Shown: in pieces, positions 27,208-36,930 of the stretch
Position numbering within the stretch: position 1 is the first letter of the stretch
Layout of the letters: every line of letters starts with the position of its first letter
Assembly (NCBI RefSeq): GCF_025913575.1
Contig: NZ_CP109785.1
Location: 1,116,001-1,180,000 of the forward strand
Direction: 5' to 3'
Source: Halocatena marina
Lineage (GTDB): Archaea; Halobacteriota; Halobacteria; Halobacteriales; Haloarculaceae
Length of the DNA: 64,000 bases
Program-made: the position numbers and the translations under genes
Notes under the pieces: model-generated
Told to the model about the DNA's origin: nothing
Databases searched by the model: none
The model's input: only the letters and a program-made list of their open reading frames with translations

Positions 27208-28584
27208 GTGAGGACCAAACAGGCAGTCGTACTATTTTTGCTACCACTTGTAGTGGCAGGAACTGCGAGCGCCCACGATATTGGCGGGTCACGGTTCGAT
27301 GCGCCAATTCCACTATCGTTCCTGTTCGTTGGTGGGGGTCTCACGGTTGCACTCACGGCCGGCTTGCTCACGCACACGACGGAGCCGAACACGATGGACT
27401 CCGAGCGTGGGATATTCTCAGTCGGGACGCTTCCATCCTCGATCGTCACCGCCATTCGAGTCTGTGCTCGCACGCTCTTTCTCATTGCTTTTATCGGAGT
27501 CCTCGTGACGGGCCTGTTCGGCCGCCAAGTCGCCACCGAAAACTTTGCGACTGTTTTTGTCTGGCCGATCTGGCTCAAAGGTGTCGCGCTGCTTGCTCTC
27601 CTTGTTGGTAGTCCGTGGTCTGTGTTGTCGCCGTGGCGCACGATTTACGAGGGACTGTGTCAACTCGAAGGGGGAGCAGTTTCGATCCTCGACTCGTATC
27701 CTCGTTGGCTCTCCGAATGGCCCGCACTGGTCGGTTTTCTTCTTGGTGTGGGAATAATCGAGAATCTAACGGTGATCCCACGATCTCCACAGCAAACGGC
27801 GTTGCTCGTGAGTGTGTACGCGCTCGTGATGCTCGGTGGAGGTGTCACCTATGGGGCAGAGTGGTTCCGCAGGGCTGACACGTTCGCTGTGCTCTATCGA
27901 CTGTTTGGCTCCGTCTCGCCAATCACAACCACGCGAACGACGGCAGGTGACGCTCAGATCAGTCTCCGGTACCCGTGGCGTCGCTGTACCGAATCCGTCG
28001 ACGATCGAGCGATCATCGCGTTCATCATCGCCATGGTTTACACAGTGAGTTTCGACGGATTCACGAACACACCGGAGTTCCAAACACTCTTATTCGGAGT
28101 TCGAGATCTCACGGGACTTGGACCAGCGGTGAGCGCGGCATTGTATTTCATCGGCTACGGAGGCTTCCTCGGCGTATTTTGGCTGGTTGCTATCCTTTCG
28201 CATCGGGCAGGGCTCGCTACTGACGCGCTTGCGACCGCCCAGGTACTCGCTCCGACAGTTCTTCCGATTGCAGCTGCCTACGAATTTGCCCACAACTATC
28301 CGTTTGTCGTACAGAGCCTTGGTCAGTTAATCACCCTCAGTGGACGGGCCATTCATCTACCGATTACGGTGACTCCACTGGAATGGCTGTCACTCCCTGT
28401 CTTCTGGGCTTCGCAAGTCGTCGTTATTGTCATAGGGCATATTTTCGCGGTCGTCGCTTCCCACATCCTCTTTGATGAACACACGACTGAGCGAATTGGC
28501 TACACCCAACTACCATTGACAACGCTCATGATTGCGTATACGATGCTCTCACTGTGGATTATTTCTCGACCGATCGTATCATAG
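27208..28584 (+). CDS. Multi-pass membrane protein with signal peptide (fenitrothion hydrolase-like annotation group)
   Basis: A 458-residue protein with a cleavable-looking signal ending ASAHD, then about 10-11 membrane helices. The mature start SAHDIGGSRFDAPIPL resembles a family common in actinobacteria and haloarchaea and sometimes labelled fenitrothion hydrolase; that activity is not supported by sequence. Conserved His/Trp residues lie near helix ends (EFAHNYPF, SPWSVLSPWR). The GTG at 27208 is chosen because it directly precedes the signal peptide; the frame opens far upstream inside the divergent gene. It may belong with the metal/heme group. Confidence 0.8.
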   Translation: MRTKQAVVLFLLPLVVAGTASAHDIGGSRFDAPIPLSFLFVGGGLTVALTAGLLTHTTEPNTMDSERGIFSVGTLPSSIVTAIRVCARTLFLIAFIGVLVTGLFGRQVATENFATVFVWPIWLKGVALLALLVGSPWSVLSPWRTIYEGLCQLEGGAVSILDSYPRWLSEWPALVGFLLGVGIIENLTVIPRSPQQTALLVSVYALVMLGGGVTYGAEWFRRADTFAVLYRLFGSVSPITTTRTTAGDAQISLRYPWRRCTESVDDRAIIAFIIAMVYTVSFDGFTNTPEFQTLLFGVRDLTGLGPAVSAALYFIGYGGFLGVFWLVAILSHRAGLATDALATAQVLAPTVLPIAAAYEFAHNYPFVVQSLGQLITLSGRAIHLPITVTPLEWLSLPVFWASQVVVIVIGHIFAVVASHILFDEHTTERIGYTQLPLTTLMIAYTMLSLWIISRPIVS

Positions 28585-28748
28585 GATTGATTCTCTGGCC
28601 GTGTCGTAGATGGTGATGCGTTCAATATGACACTTCAAAATTGTTTGATAACAATGTATTCATAGTACTGTACTACTTGTGAGGAAGATGGAATTCTGCT
28701 AGTTCTACTGGAGCGTTGACTAAGTGAAATATCAGTGTTTTTAATTGA

Positions 28749-28934
28749 TCAGTAGAGTATAACTACCTCATCGTATCTGTGAGAAACTCCCTGAAATACC
28801 TGAATGCTTTCATCGAAGGCCCCTGGTTCTGATCGCTCCTCCCGTTTTTGATGAGTGTACTGATAGAATATTGTGTCTACTTTATATTCGATAACTAGAA
28901 CATTTGCCGAATGGTCATCTGCACAGAATGACAA
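28749..28934 (-). CDS. Possible small protein, TTG start
   Basis: A 61-codon frame with natural-looking sequence (ANVLVIEYKVDTIFYQY, then GAFDESIQVFQGVSHRYDEVV). An ATTATTTATG box at 28963-28954 is centred 25 nt before the TTG at 28934, fitting a leaderless message. No family recognised. It could equally be the surviving C-terminus of a decayed gene. The rest of 28585-29062 shows nothing. Confidence 0.33.
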   Translation of the reverse strand: MSFCADDHSANVLVIEYKVDTIFYQYTHQKREERSEPGAFDESIQVFQGVSHRYDEVVILY

Positions 28935-29062
28935 AATTTCATATTATACTGTACATAAATAATTTATTGATGTTTATTGATATTTGTGATGTGAATTCCT
29001 ACTAGCTATCGTACAATATAGATCCATAGCACCCACACAGCTCGTTGCTTTTTGAGAAATCC

Positions 29063-29665
29063 CTACCACGAGCTGTAGCGTTCCTCGTTCCACGGATTTG
29101 CTGTCTGTGAGTAGCCACGCTTCTCCCAGTATCCTCGCTTTGGCTCGCTGAGGAACTCAACCTCAGTCACCCACTTTGCACCCTTGTATGCGTATTTATG
29201 TGGTGTTACCACACGGAGCGGCCCACCGTGCTCTGAGGGGAGCGGTTGATCGTCGAGTTCGAACGCAAACAGCACTTCCTCCCGCATACATTCGTTCAGC
29301 GGGAGATCTGTTGAATAGCCATCCAACGAACCGAACAGAACGTGAACAGCGTCGTCACGAACACCAGCTTGCTCGGCGAGCGTCGGGAATGAAATCCCCG
29401 TGAATTCGTTATCGAATCGGCTCCAGCCAGTCACACAGTGAAAGTCTTGACGCTGTGTTTCACTCGGTAGATCAACGAACTCCGACCACGAATACGAGCA
29501 GTTGGTTTCGACCGCACCAGTAACCGTGAACTCCCATGTATCCATATCCCACGATGGAGTTTTGCCCTTCGATAGAACGGGAAATTGGCTGGTTTGCCGC
29601 TGCCCGGGAGGCAACCGTTCACCGTCGAACTCCTCGTGAATTGATGTAACATCATTCACGGTCAT
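29063..29665 (-). CDS. Sulfite oxidase/YedY-type molybdopterin-dependent oxidoreductase
   Basis: A 200-residue protein of the oxidoreductase molybdopterin-binding domain. Cys77 in DFHCVTGWS is the molybdenum ligand; FGSLDGYSTDLPL, GGPLRVVTPHKYAYKGAKWV and the terminal GYW...RGY are family marks. No twin-arginine leader is present, so unlike E. coli MsrP (YedY) it is probably cytosolic or lacks export. It would reduce or oxidise a small S- or N-compound, substrate unknown. Monocistronic; ATG at 29665. Confidence 0.92.
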   Translation of the reverse strand: MTVNDVTSIHEEFDGERLPPGQRQTSQFPVLSKGKTPSWDMDTWEFTVTGAVETNCSYSWSEFVDLPSETQRQDFHCVTGWSRFDNEFTGISFPTLAEQAGVRDDAVHVLFGSLDGYSTDLPLNECMREEVLFAFELDDQPLPSEHGGPLRVVTPHKYAYKGAKWVTEVEFLSEPKRGYWEKRGYSQTANPWNEERYSSW

Positions 29666-29828
29666 ATGGTCAGTTTCGACATGGAATCGTATAGTGTTGC
29701 TGGCAACGTTTCACGTGGTACTCATACGTGACTTGCCGTGTTGAAACCGCTACGCAACACCCGTCGATTACAAAAGATGATGCAGATTTATTGTGATCGG
29801 TGGTGCATTGAGTGTGGGGGAAATATGA

Positions 29829-30089
29829 ATGCCACTACTCCGATTCGAAACCGCAGATTCGACCGAACGGACACAGATCGGTGAAGGTCTCGTACGGTTC
29901 GCAGTGAAAGCAGGTCGCTTAGAAAACGATCAGTCGAGTGGGAAATATTTTCTCAATCACACAGATGGGTGTGGTGAAGATGGAAAACGCATCATGCCGG
30001 GTGATCCGTTCTTTTTCGACACCGAGACTGGTGATATTCTCTGTGACGATCACGGAAAAGAGCGGAGTAAGGAATCCACAGCCACGTAG
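29829..30089 (+). CDS. Small haloarchaeal hypothetical protein with possible zinc site
   Basis: An 86-residue protein. Cys48 in DGCGEDGKRIMPGD and Cys72 with His75 in ILCDDHGKER may form a metal site, with the Gly/Pro turn and FFFDTETG between as a small beta hairpin. Acidic with a Ser/Thr tail. No family recognised, but the pattern is protein-like and the ATG at 29829 is clear. Confidence 0.65.
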   Translation: MPLLRFETADSTERTQIGEGLVRFAVKAGRLENDQSSGKYFLNHTDGCGEDGKRIMPGDPFFFDTETGDILCDDHGKERSKESTAT

Positions 30090-30442
30090 CCCACGACGGA
30101 TATGCAATGAGTGAAAAGTAGTGTAACAGATTAATCGCGTACGACACCACCGAAATTATCATTCGACACCGTATCAACAGTTTTTCACAGTCGAAAAGCA
30201 CCCTGTTGGTCGTACCAGTGCAACCGTGTCTACTAAATTACTACTCCAGCTGGTATCGATATGGCAGTAAACTAACTAGAGAGTCTGAATCTGTGAAATT
30301 GTCGAGCAAGAATGGTGTATGACGCAATTTTCCATTTTATTATGGGAAGATTTAAATATCTCTGAGACGTATTTGTTATCGTAGCACTTGTTGAATCGCT
30401 ATTGAAATCACCCATTGAGTACCCGCTCATCAGTTCATCATC
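30090..30442 (+). other. TFB upstream region with promoter
   Basis: No gene. A TTTAAATAT box at about 30349-30357 would place transcription start near 30380, leaving a 5' leader of about 60 nt before the TTG start of TFB, unlike the leaderless neighbours. Confidence 0.45.
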
Positions 30443-31450
30443 TTGGAAAATACCACAACCCGCATCCGTACGCACGAACCGAACGAACAGACACACGAGG
30501 AAACAACCAGCGAAGCAGAACGAATCTGTCCCGAATGTAGCGGCCGACTCGTGGACGACACCGAACACGGAGAAACCGTCTGTCGCGAGTGTGGTCTCGT
30601 CGTCGATGAGAACGAAATTGACCACGGTCCGGAGTGGCGTGCATTCGATAGCCAAGAGCGTGATCAGAAGCGTCGTGTCGGTGCACCAACAACGAACATG
30701 ATGCACGATAAAGGTCTATCGAGCCAGATCGGCTGGCAGAACAGGGATGCCTACGGCAACGCCTTGAGTTCGCGCAAGCGCCAACAGATGAAGCGTTTGC
30801 GCACGTGGGACGAGCGTTTTCGCACCCGTAACTCCAAAGAGCGCAATCTCAAGCAGGCACTCGGTGAAATCGAGCGCATGGGCAGCGCGCTTGGTGTTCC
30901 GGGGGATGTCCGTGAGACCGCGAGTGTCATCTACCGCCGTGCACTTTCCGAGGATCTCCTCCCCGGACGCTCTATCGAGGGAATCTCCACTGCTGCACTG
31001 TACGCAGCAATCCGTCAGACAGGACTCCCACGGAGCGTCGAAGAGGTTGGTGCTGTTTCACGCGTCGACGAAATGGAGTTCAAGCGCGCCTACCGTTACA
31101 TCAATCGTGAACTCAATCTCGAAATTGGCCCGCCAGCTCCGGATCAGTATCTACCGCGGTTTGCGTCCGCGCTTGCGGTGAGCGACGAGACTGAAGGGCG
31201 CGCCCGTGAACTGATTCAGACGGTAATGGAAGAAAGTGCTCACTCTGGAAAGAGTCCTGTCGGTCTCGCTGCTGCCGCGTTGTACGCTGCTGGCATCTTG
31301 ACTGACGAGCCACTGACACAGAACGAAGTCAGTGAGGTGGCTGATGTCAGCAACGTCACGATCCGCAGCCGGTATCAGGAACTACTCGACATCGCGCAAA
31401 AACACCAGCAAATCGGACAGAAACAGGCAGAGACTGAGGCGGCTGCCTAA
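30443..31450 (+). CDS. tfb: Transcription initiation factor TFB
   Basis: A 335-residue TFB (TFIIB homologue), which bridges TBP-bound promoter DNA to RNA polymerase. It has a zinc ribbon with Cys29/Cys32 and Cys47/Cys50 (CPEC...CREC), the B-finger linker with RVGAPTTNMMHDKGLS, and two cyclin-like repeats (about 130-225 and 235-320) including the final helix-turn-helix (NEVSEVADVSNVTIRSRY). Haloarchaea carry several TFB paralogues with different promoter preferences. A stop at 30416 and no in-frame ATG make the TTG at 30443 the only usable start. Confidence 0.96.
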   Translation: MENTTTRIRTHEPNEQTHEETTSEAERICPECSGRLVDDTEHGETVCRECGLVVDENEIDHGPEWRAFDSQERDQKRRVGAPTTNMMHDKGLSSQIGWQNRDAYGNALSSRKRQQMKRLRTWDERFRTRNSKERNLKQALGEIERMGSALGVPGDVRETASVIYRRALSEDLLPGRSIEGISTAALYAAIRQTGLPRSVEEVGAVSRVDEMEFKRAYRYINRELNLEIGPPAPDQYLPRFASALAVSDETEGRARELIQTVMEESAHSGKSPVGLAAAALYAAGILTDEPLTQNEVSEVADVSNVTIRSRYQELLDIAQKHQQIGQKQAETEAAA

Positions 31451-31875
31451 AATAATGATCAAATCCTCTGTTTCGTCACCGCCTCTTCGATCCGATCGCG
31501 CACACATTCTCGACGTCACTGGGATCGTCAAGAACGTTTCGAACAAGAATGATTTTGGATGAAGCTCTCCAGTCAGGCGTGGACTCTGTTGGGAGATCAT
31601 CCGATATGAACGACCTGCTGCAGTGATACACAGTAGTAGCAAGAGTGCCGGATGGTCGTCGAAATCACAAGAGAGACAATAAATCGGGGCACTCTCTCGG
31701 CGCGCTCACCGACGTGGGTCTCGACCCAGCCCGGTGCTCGTATGAGAACCACAACGTTCGATCAATCACACGTGCTCGACGTTAACAGCGTCGTGAGCGA
31801 TCTCGTGCAGTCATTGTATGGACATTTTTTCCGAGACAATGGATCAATCTGTGGCGCTGGAGATTTGATTCAGTG
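31451..31875 (+). other. Gene-poor stretch between convergent genes
   Basis: About 425 nt after TFB and before the tail of the aminotransferase. I see no supported gene. A short frame around 31742-31870 looks protein-like only at its start. Confidence 0.4.
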
Positions 31876-33288
31876 TTATCGCATCTCGTTCGTGCACTCA
31901 CGAATCACTTCGGTGATGATGTCGAGACCGATTTCGGCTTGCGCTTCGGTCATGACGAGTGGCGGAAGGAGTCGGAGAACGTTCCCCTCCCGGCCAGCTG
32001 TCCAGACGAGTACTCCCTTCGTATAGCAGTCCGTCTGCACACGCTTGACCAGCTCCGCACTTGGATTGCCCTCGGTGTCGATCATCTCGATACCGATGAA
32101 CAGCCCCCGCCCACGGACATCTCCAATCAGAGGACTGTTGATTTCACGGAAGCGGCCACGAATGTACTCGCCAAGCTCGGTCGCGTGTCCGAGCAAGTCG
32201 TGCTCTTGAATGTATTCGATCGCAGCCAGACCACCGCGCATTGCCGGTATGTTCCCCCGGAAAGTCCCAATATGTCCTCCTGGGCCCCACGTATCGAACT
32301 TCTCGTGGTATAGCATCGCACCGAGCGGGAGCCCAGCGCCACCAATTCCCTTTGCCATTGTGATAGCATCAGGTGTCACACCGTCGTGTTCGCAGGCCCA
32401 CCATTCCCCAGTGCGACCAAATCCCGACTGAATTTCGTCGGTAATGAGCAACGCATCGTTGTCATCAGCGATGTCTCGAAGTCCCTTCAGGAATCCCTTA
32501 GGTGGAATGACAACGCCGCCTTCTCCTTGAATCGGCTCGACCCAGATGGCTGCTGGCGGCTCGTGACCACTGTACGGTCCTTCGAATTTCTCTTTGACGG
32601 CGTCGAGAGAGCGGGCACACGCCATCCGACCACAACAGTTCTCGCGTGGACACAACGCCTTTGCGTTGTCATCGGACAGCGACTCACGATACGGATACGG
32701 ATACGGAACGTGGACTACGTCGGGGAGGAGTGGTTCGTATCCTTTTTTGTACTTTATTCCACCGGTAAGACTCAGCGCACCGGTCGTCCCACCATGGTAC
32801 GATCCCTCAAACGCCAGCAATCCGTGACGACCTGTATACTGCTTTGCCAGTTTGATCGATCCCTCGTTTGCGTCGCTTCCGGATGGTCCGCCAAAAACCA
32901 TTTTGCACTCTCCACGCAGGCCCGGCGGCGCAATATCGGACATCGCCTCGATGAAGTCGAGGCGGGCTTCTGTCGGAAAATCGATCGTGTGGACGAGTTT
33001 GCTCGTTTGTTCGTTTACTGCGTCGAGAACGTACGGATTCGAGTGTCCCACGTTCAGCACGCCAATGCCAGCGAAAAAATCGAGAAACACGTTCCCGTCG
33101 GCGTCTTTGATCGTCGCACCACGGCCTTCTTCGAAGGCTAGTGGGACGGCCTTCGGGTAGGCAACGGCACCGCTGTCGATGGCTACCTGTCGTTCGAGGA
33201 GTTCTCTGGAGTTGGGCCCCGGAATCGATGTCTCGACATTCGGTGCATCGTCGAAGTGGAGTTCGTCAATGGGTGGTCCCCCCGCCAT
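31876..33288 (-). CDS. Class III aminotransferase (4-aminobutyrate/diaminobutyrate type)
   Basis: A 470-residue PLP enzyme of the omega-amino acid class. It shows [11 protein letters not shown], the [12 protein letters not shown] loop, cofactor Asp284 in [12 protein letters not shown] and the Schiff-base Lys313 in [14 protein letters not shown]. It moves an amino group from an omega- or alpha-amino acid to a 2-oxoacid. A Cys-rich insert ([12 protein letters not shown], about 213-224) could bind a metal. The ATG at 33288 is preferred; a TATTTATT box (33327-33334) gives a short leader. It lies 143 nt downstream of the biotin carboxylase on the same strand. Confidence 0.92.
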   Translation of the reverse strand: MAGGPPIDELHFDDAPNVETSIPGPNSRELLERQVAIDSGAVAYPKAVPLAFEEGRGATIKDADGNVFLDFFAGIGVLNVGHSNPYVLDAVNEQTSKLVHTIDFPTEARLDFIEAMSDIAPPGLRGECKMVFGGPSGSDANEGSIKLAKQYTGRHGLLAFEGSYHGGTTGALSLTGGIKYKKGYEPLLPDVVHVPYPYPYRESLSDDNAKALCPRENCCGRMACARSLDAVKEKFEGPYSGHEPPAAIWVEPIQGEGGVVIPPKGFLKGLRDIADDNDALLITDEIQSGFGRTGEWWACEHDGVTPDAITMAKGIGGAGLPLGAMLYHEKFDTWGPGGHIGTFRGNIPAMRGGLAAIEYIQEHDLLGHATELGEYIRGRFREINSPLIGDVRGRGLFIGIEMIDTEGNPSAELVKRVQTDCYTKGVLVWTAGREGNVLRLLPPLVMTEAQAEIGLDIITEVIRECTNEMR

Positions 33289-33431
33289 ACATCGTACAGA
33301 ACACAAGTACCATCAAAGATGTTTGGTATTTATTGTCAAAGTTGCTGTAGCCTATCACGTGCTAATCTCTGCCATCGTCTATCGAACCACAGCAATCTTC
33401 ACGAGCTTCGTGAACGATCGTTTTTCGTGTT

Positions 33432-34817
33432 TCACGCATCAGTCTGAGCCGACTGATCGTCAAACCCATCGAACTGCTCATCTAGATACTTTGTCGTGTG
33501 CTCGTTTCTGCGAAACTGATCATCTGCGAGCACAGCGAGATGGAATGGGATCGTTGTCGAGATTCCCTCGATCTCAGTTTCTTCGAGCGAGCGTTCGCTC
33601 CGAGCAAGCGTTTCTCGTCGGCTATTTCCAGTGATGATGTACTTTCCAACGAGCGAGTCGTAGTAGGGACTGATCGTGTCTCCCTGATCGATGCTATCGT
33701 CGACCCGGACGCCAATCCCAGTCGGTGGACGATAAACTTCGACGGTTCCCGGTGTCGGCGAGAAGTCTTCATACGGGTCTTCGGCGTTGATACGAAACTC
33801 CATCGTCGAACCACGCGGTTCGATATCCTGCTGTTCGAAGTCGAGCGCTTCTCCTGCGGCGATCTGAAGCTGCTGCTTGACGATATCGATCCCAGTCGCA
33901 ACCTCGGTGATGGTGTGCTCGACCTGAATACGAGCATTAACTTCAAGGAAGTAGAAGCTGCCATCGCCAGCTCCATCTGTTTCGTACAAGAATTCGACGG
34001 TCCCAGCGTTGATGTAGCCCGCTTCTGAGACTCCTTGACGAGCGGCCAGGCAGAGCTCTTCGCGCGTCTCGTCGTCGATTACCGGCGAGGGCGTCTCTTC
34101 GATGAGCTTCTGTTGACGACGCTGGACCGAACAATCCCGTTCGTAGAGGTGTCTCGCGTTTCCGTGACTGTCAACGAGCACCTGCACCTCGATGTGACGG
34201 GGATTTTCGAGATACTTCTCGACGTACACAGCTGGGTTGTCGAAGTACGCCTCGCCTTCATGCTGTGCCTTCTCCAATTTGTCTTCGATCTCGCGTTCTT
34301 CACGAACGATCTTCAGTCCACGGCCACCGCCTCCCCCATCGGCTTTGATAGCAACTGGATAGCCGTGTTCGTCGGCGAATGCGTCTACCTCACTCGGAGA
34401 GCTGATGGTATCATTCGTTCCCGGCACAATTGGGACATCCGCCTGTCGCATGATTGCCCGAGCCTTCGTCTTCTCACCGAAGTCAGCCATCACGTTAGCT
34501 GGCGGTCCGATCCAGAGAAACTCCGATTCTTGGACGCGGCGAGCGAACGATTCGCTTTCGGCGAGAAATCCGTAGCCGGGATGGATCGCATCAGCGTCCG
34601 TCTCGCGGGCAGCATCGATGATCGACGCTTGATCGAGGTAGCTTCTTCTAGCGACCGATGCACCGATGTGATGTGCAATGTCTGCGCGGCGGACGTGTTT
34701 TGCCGTCTCGTCGGCATCGCTGTAAACGGCAACCGTCTCGATCCCCAATTCGTGGGCAGCCTGTATTACTCGTACAGCAATCTCCCCGCGATTAGCAATG
34801 AGTACCCTATCGAACAT
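33432..34817 (-). CDS. accC: Biotin carboxylase subunit
   Basis: A 461-residue biotin carboxylase. It has the N-terminal [16 protein letters not shown], an ATP-grasp glycine-rich loop [12 protein letters not shown], the metal/bicarbonate region [16 protein letters not shown] and the C-terminal DSLVGKYI and [11 protein letters not shown]. It carboxylates biotin on a carrier using ATP and bicarbonate. There is no fused carrier; the separate BCCP lies at 36931. It is divergent from pxpB-pxpC-BCCP with 154 nt between starts. Usual acetyl-CoA carboxylase neighbours (a CT subunit of the crotonase type) are absent; instead KipI/KipA-type proteins are present. Confidence 0.93.
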   Translation of the reverse strand: MFDRVLIANRGEIAVRVIQAAHELGIETVAVYSDADETAKHVRRADIAHHIGASVARRSYLDQASIIDAARETDADAIHPGYGFLAESESFARRVQESEFLWIGPPANVMADFGEKTKARAIMRQADVPIVPGTNDTISSPSEVDAFADEHGYPVAIKADGGGGGRGLKIVREEREIEDKLEKAQHEGEAYFDNPAVYVEKYLENPRHIEVQVLVDSHGNARHLYERDCSVQRRQQKLIEETPSPVIDDETREELCLAARQGVSEAGYINAGTVEFLYETDGAGDGSFYFLEVNARIQVEHTITEVATGIDIVKQQLQIAAGEALDFEQQDIEPRGSTMEFRINAEDPYEDFSPTPGTVEVYRPPTGIGVRVDDSIDQGDTISPYYDSLVGKYIITGNSRRETLARSERSLEETEIEGISTTIPFHLAVLADDQFRRNEHTTKYLDEQFDGFDDQSAQTDA

Positions 34818-34971
34818 CGTTCTGAAATCGTGTCGGGGCTACTTATCACCTTCAGTGTCGGACCTCAACCACAAGTTGCGACAACACGTCTTAGCATCTC
34901 CCGTCGATGGGAGTGTGTGCCACCGTCACTGTTAATATATCACATGATGTTTTCTGCTATAGATTAGACTA

Positions 34972-35877
34972 ATGACTGAGGCGCGAATAGAGCGGACGGA
35001 ACTACCAGAGCCACGATACGAGTTCGGCGGTGACGATCACGTGTTCGTCGAACTCGACGAGGCGATGAGTTTCGACGCAAACTTTCAGGCGATGGCAATC
35101 ACACAGCAGATCAGCGACCGCGACATTGCAGGCGTTACCGAAATCTGTCCAGCGAACGCCTCGTACATGGTGCGATTCGATCCCGATAGTATCTCTCCCG
35201 AGTCAATGGTCGAGGAGTTAAAAGAAATCGCTGCCGAAACCGACATTTCGGAGTTCTCGTGGGAGACACGCATCGTTACTATTCCCGTGCTGTTTCAGGA
35301 TCCGTGGACACACGAGACGCTCATGCGCTTTCGAGATCATCATCAGGATCCCGACGGGACTGATCTTGAGTACTCAGCTCACATCAACGGCTTCGACACT
35401 GTTGAGGGGTTCATCGACGCCTTCGTCGGCGCTCCACACATGGTCACGATGGTCGGATTCGTTCCCGGATTGCCGTGGTGTTTTCAGATGGTGCCGAGAA
35501 ACGAGCAGCTAGAGGTCCCAAAGTACCTTCAGCCGCGGACCGACACACCGAGCCGAGCGGTGGGCTTTGGCGGTGCGTTTTCCGTCGTCTATCCGGTGAA
35601 GGGAGCTGGTGGCTATCAGCTGTACGGTCGGACTCCAGTCGAAGTGCTCGATGTGGACCAACAACTTCCCGACTTCCACGATTCGATGGTGTTTCCGAAT
35701 CCCGGTGACATTCTGAACTATCGATCCATCGACCGCGAAGAGTACAACGCAATCCGCGAAGAAGTCGAGGACGGCACGTACGAGTTCACGAGCGAGCGGG
35801 TCGAATTCACCCCAGAGGAGTTTTTCATCGCACCACACGAGTACAACGAGGAGCTGACGGAGGTGCTCTCGGCATGA
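34972..35877 (+). CDS. pxpB: PxpB/KipI family protein (allophanate hydrolase subunit 1-like)
   Basis: A 301-residue AHS1/KipI-type protein, about 70 residues longer than typical PxpB through an N-terminal extension and insertions. Conserved marks: VGFVPGLPW (161-169), the TPSRAVGFGG segment and GGYQLYGRTP (213-222). In PxpABC 5-oxoprolinase this subunit pairs with PxpC; in urea carboxylase the same fold forms half of the carboxyltransferase domain. The usual GQTGIYP-like stretch is replaced by AFSVVYP, so the ligand may differ from 5-oxoproline. It overlaps pxpC by 4 nt. Confidence 0.9.
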   Translation: MTEARIERTELPEPRYEFGGDDHVFVELDEAMSFDANFQAMAITQQISDRDIAGVTEICPANASYMVRFDPDSISPESMVEELKEIAAETDISEFSWETRIVTIPVLFQDPWTHETLMRFRDHHQDPDGTDLEYSAHINGFDTVEGFIDAFVGAPHMVTMVGFVPGLPWCFQMVPRNEQLEVPKYLQPRTDTPSRAVGFGGAFSVVYPVKGAGGYQLYGRTPVEVLDVDQQLPDFHDSMVFPNPGDILNYRSIDREEYNAIREEVEDGTYEFTSERVEFTPEEFFIAPHEYNEELTEVLSA

Positions 35878-36839
35878 TTGATGTCATTGATGGTGGCGTC
35901 TCAACAACCGTCCAAGATCTCGGTCGGTTCGGCCACTACCATATCGGAATGCCTCCTTCGGGAGCGATGGATCAGTTCTCTCACACGGTGGCAAACGCGC
36001 TCGTCGGTAACGAATCCGATGCTGCGACGCTCGAAATGACCTATGTTGGGGCAGATTTGCGGTTCGGCGCGGACTGTGTCATTGCTCTCGCAGGTGCACC
36101 CATGCCTGCCGAACTCGACGGTGGCGCTGTCCCGATGCACGAGGCGGTGCGTGTCGAGGCGGGACAGAAACTCGAAACAGAGTTCACGTCTGACGGTTCG
36201 CGCACCTATCTCGCAGTGAGCGGCGGTATCGATGTGCCGAAAGTGATGGGAAGCCGGTCGACGTATACGCTGGTTGGCATCGGTGGCTACGAGGGACGAA
36301 CACTGGAAGCCGGAGACGAACTAGCTATTGGTCAAAACGGAGCGAACCACAATGACATCGTCGGCAATAGCGCTCCCGAAGAGAACCTCCATGACTTCGA
36401 AGATAATGGGCTGAGAATTGTGATTGGACTCTGTGACTACCGGCTTACGGACGAAAGCAGAGACGAGCTCTGTGAGGTTGGCTGGACGGTAACTCCCGAA
36501 GCCGATCGGATCGGATACCGTTTGGACGGTCCTGAACTCGAATTTGTCGAGCGTGAACAACCCTTCGGTGCGGGAACTAACCCTTCGAACGTCGTCGATG
36601 TCGGATATCCGATCGGTTCGATACAACTCCCTCAAAAACCAATCATTCTGATGTGCGACGCCGTGACTGGTGGGGGCTATGCCACCGTCGGGACTGTGAT
36701 CAGCGCAGACCGAGATTTGCTTGCACAGCGACGGACACACGAAACTGTACGCTTTGATCCAGTAACCGTCGAGGAAGCTCTCGAAGCCCGCCAGACACGC
36801 CAAGAAGATCTGGACGCAATCCAGAATTCACTCGCGTAG
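35874..36839 (+). CDS. pxpC: PxpC/KipA family protein (allophanate hydrolase subunit 2-like)
   Basis: A 321-residue AHS2/KipA-type protein. It shows the family start GVSTTVQDLGRFG, ALVGNESDAATLEMT, the YLAVSGGIDVPKVMGSRSTY block and the C-terminal VGYPIGSIQLP with TGGGYATVGTV. It partners PxpB. In prokaryotic 5-oxoprolinase the pair acts with PxpA to open a lactam with ATP; in urea carboxylase this fold forms the second half of the carboxyltransferase. Its ATG lies in the pxpB stop, preceded by GGAGGTG. It is followed after 91 nt by a biotin carrier, which favours a biotin-linked role. Confidence 0.92.
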   Translation: MIDVIDGGVSTTVQDLGRFGHYHIGMPPSGAMDQFSHTVANALVGNESDAATLEMTYVGADLRFGADCVIALAGAPMPAELDGGAVPMHEAVRVEAGQKLETEFTSDGSRTYLAVSGGIDVPKVMGSRSTYTLVGIGGYEGRTLEAGDELAIGQNGANHNDIVGNSAPEENLHDFEDNGLRIVIGLCDYRLTDESRDELCEVGWTVTPEADRIGYRLDGPELEFVEREQPFGAGTNPSNVVDVGYPIGSIQLPQKPIILMCDAVTGGGYATVGTVISADRDLLAQRRTHETVRFDPVTVEEALEARQTRQEDLDAIQNSLA

Positions 36840-36930
36840 TGTTCCAGCGACGATTGATTTGGAATGGTTAATGGTATATGTGTATCATTTTCAGAAGTGG
36901 GTCGATACTGGTAAGTAGCAAGACAACCTC

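Noticed and set aside
34035..34967. Open frame of 310 codons opposite the biotin carboxylase
   Set aside because: Shadow of the ATP-grasp gene; no conserved motif and no promoter-like element.
34972..36839. Naming the pair KipI/KipA as sporulation kinase regulators
   Set aside because: That role belongs to Bacillus sporulation; the archaeal context with biotin carboxylase, BCCP and a PxpA-like protein points to lactam or amide metabolism.
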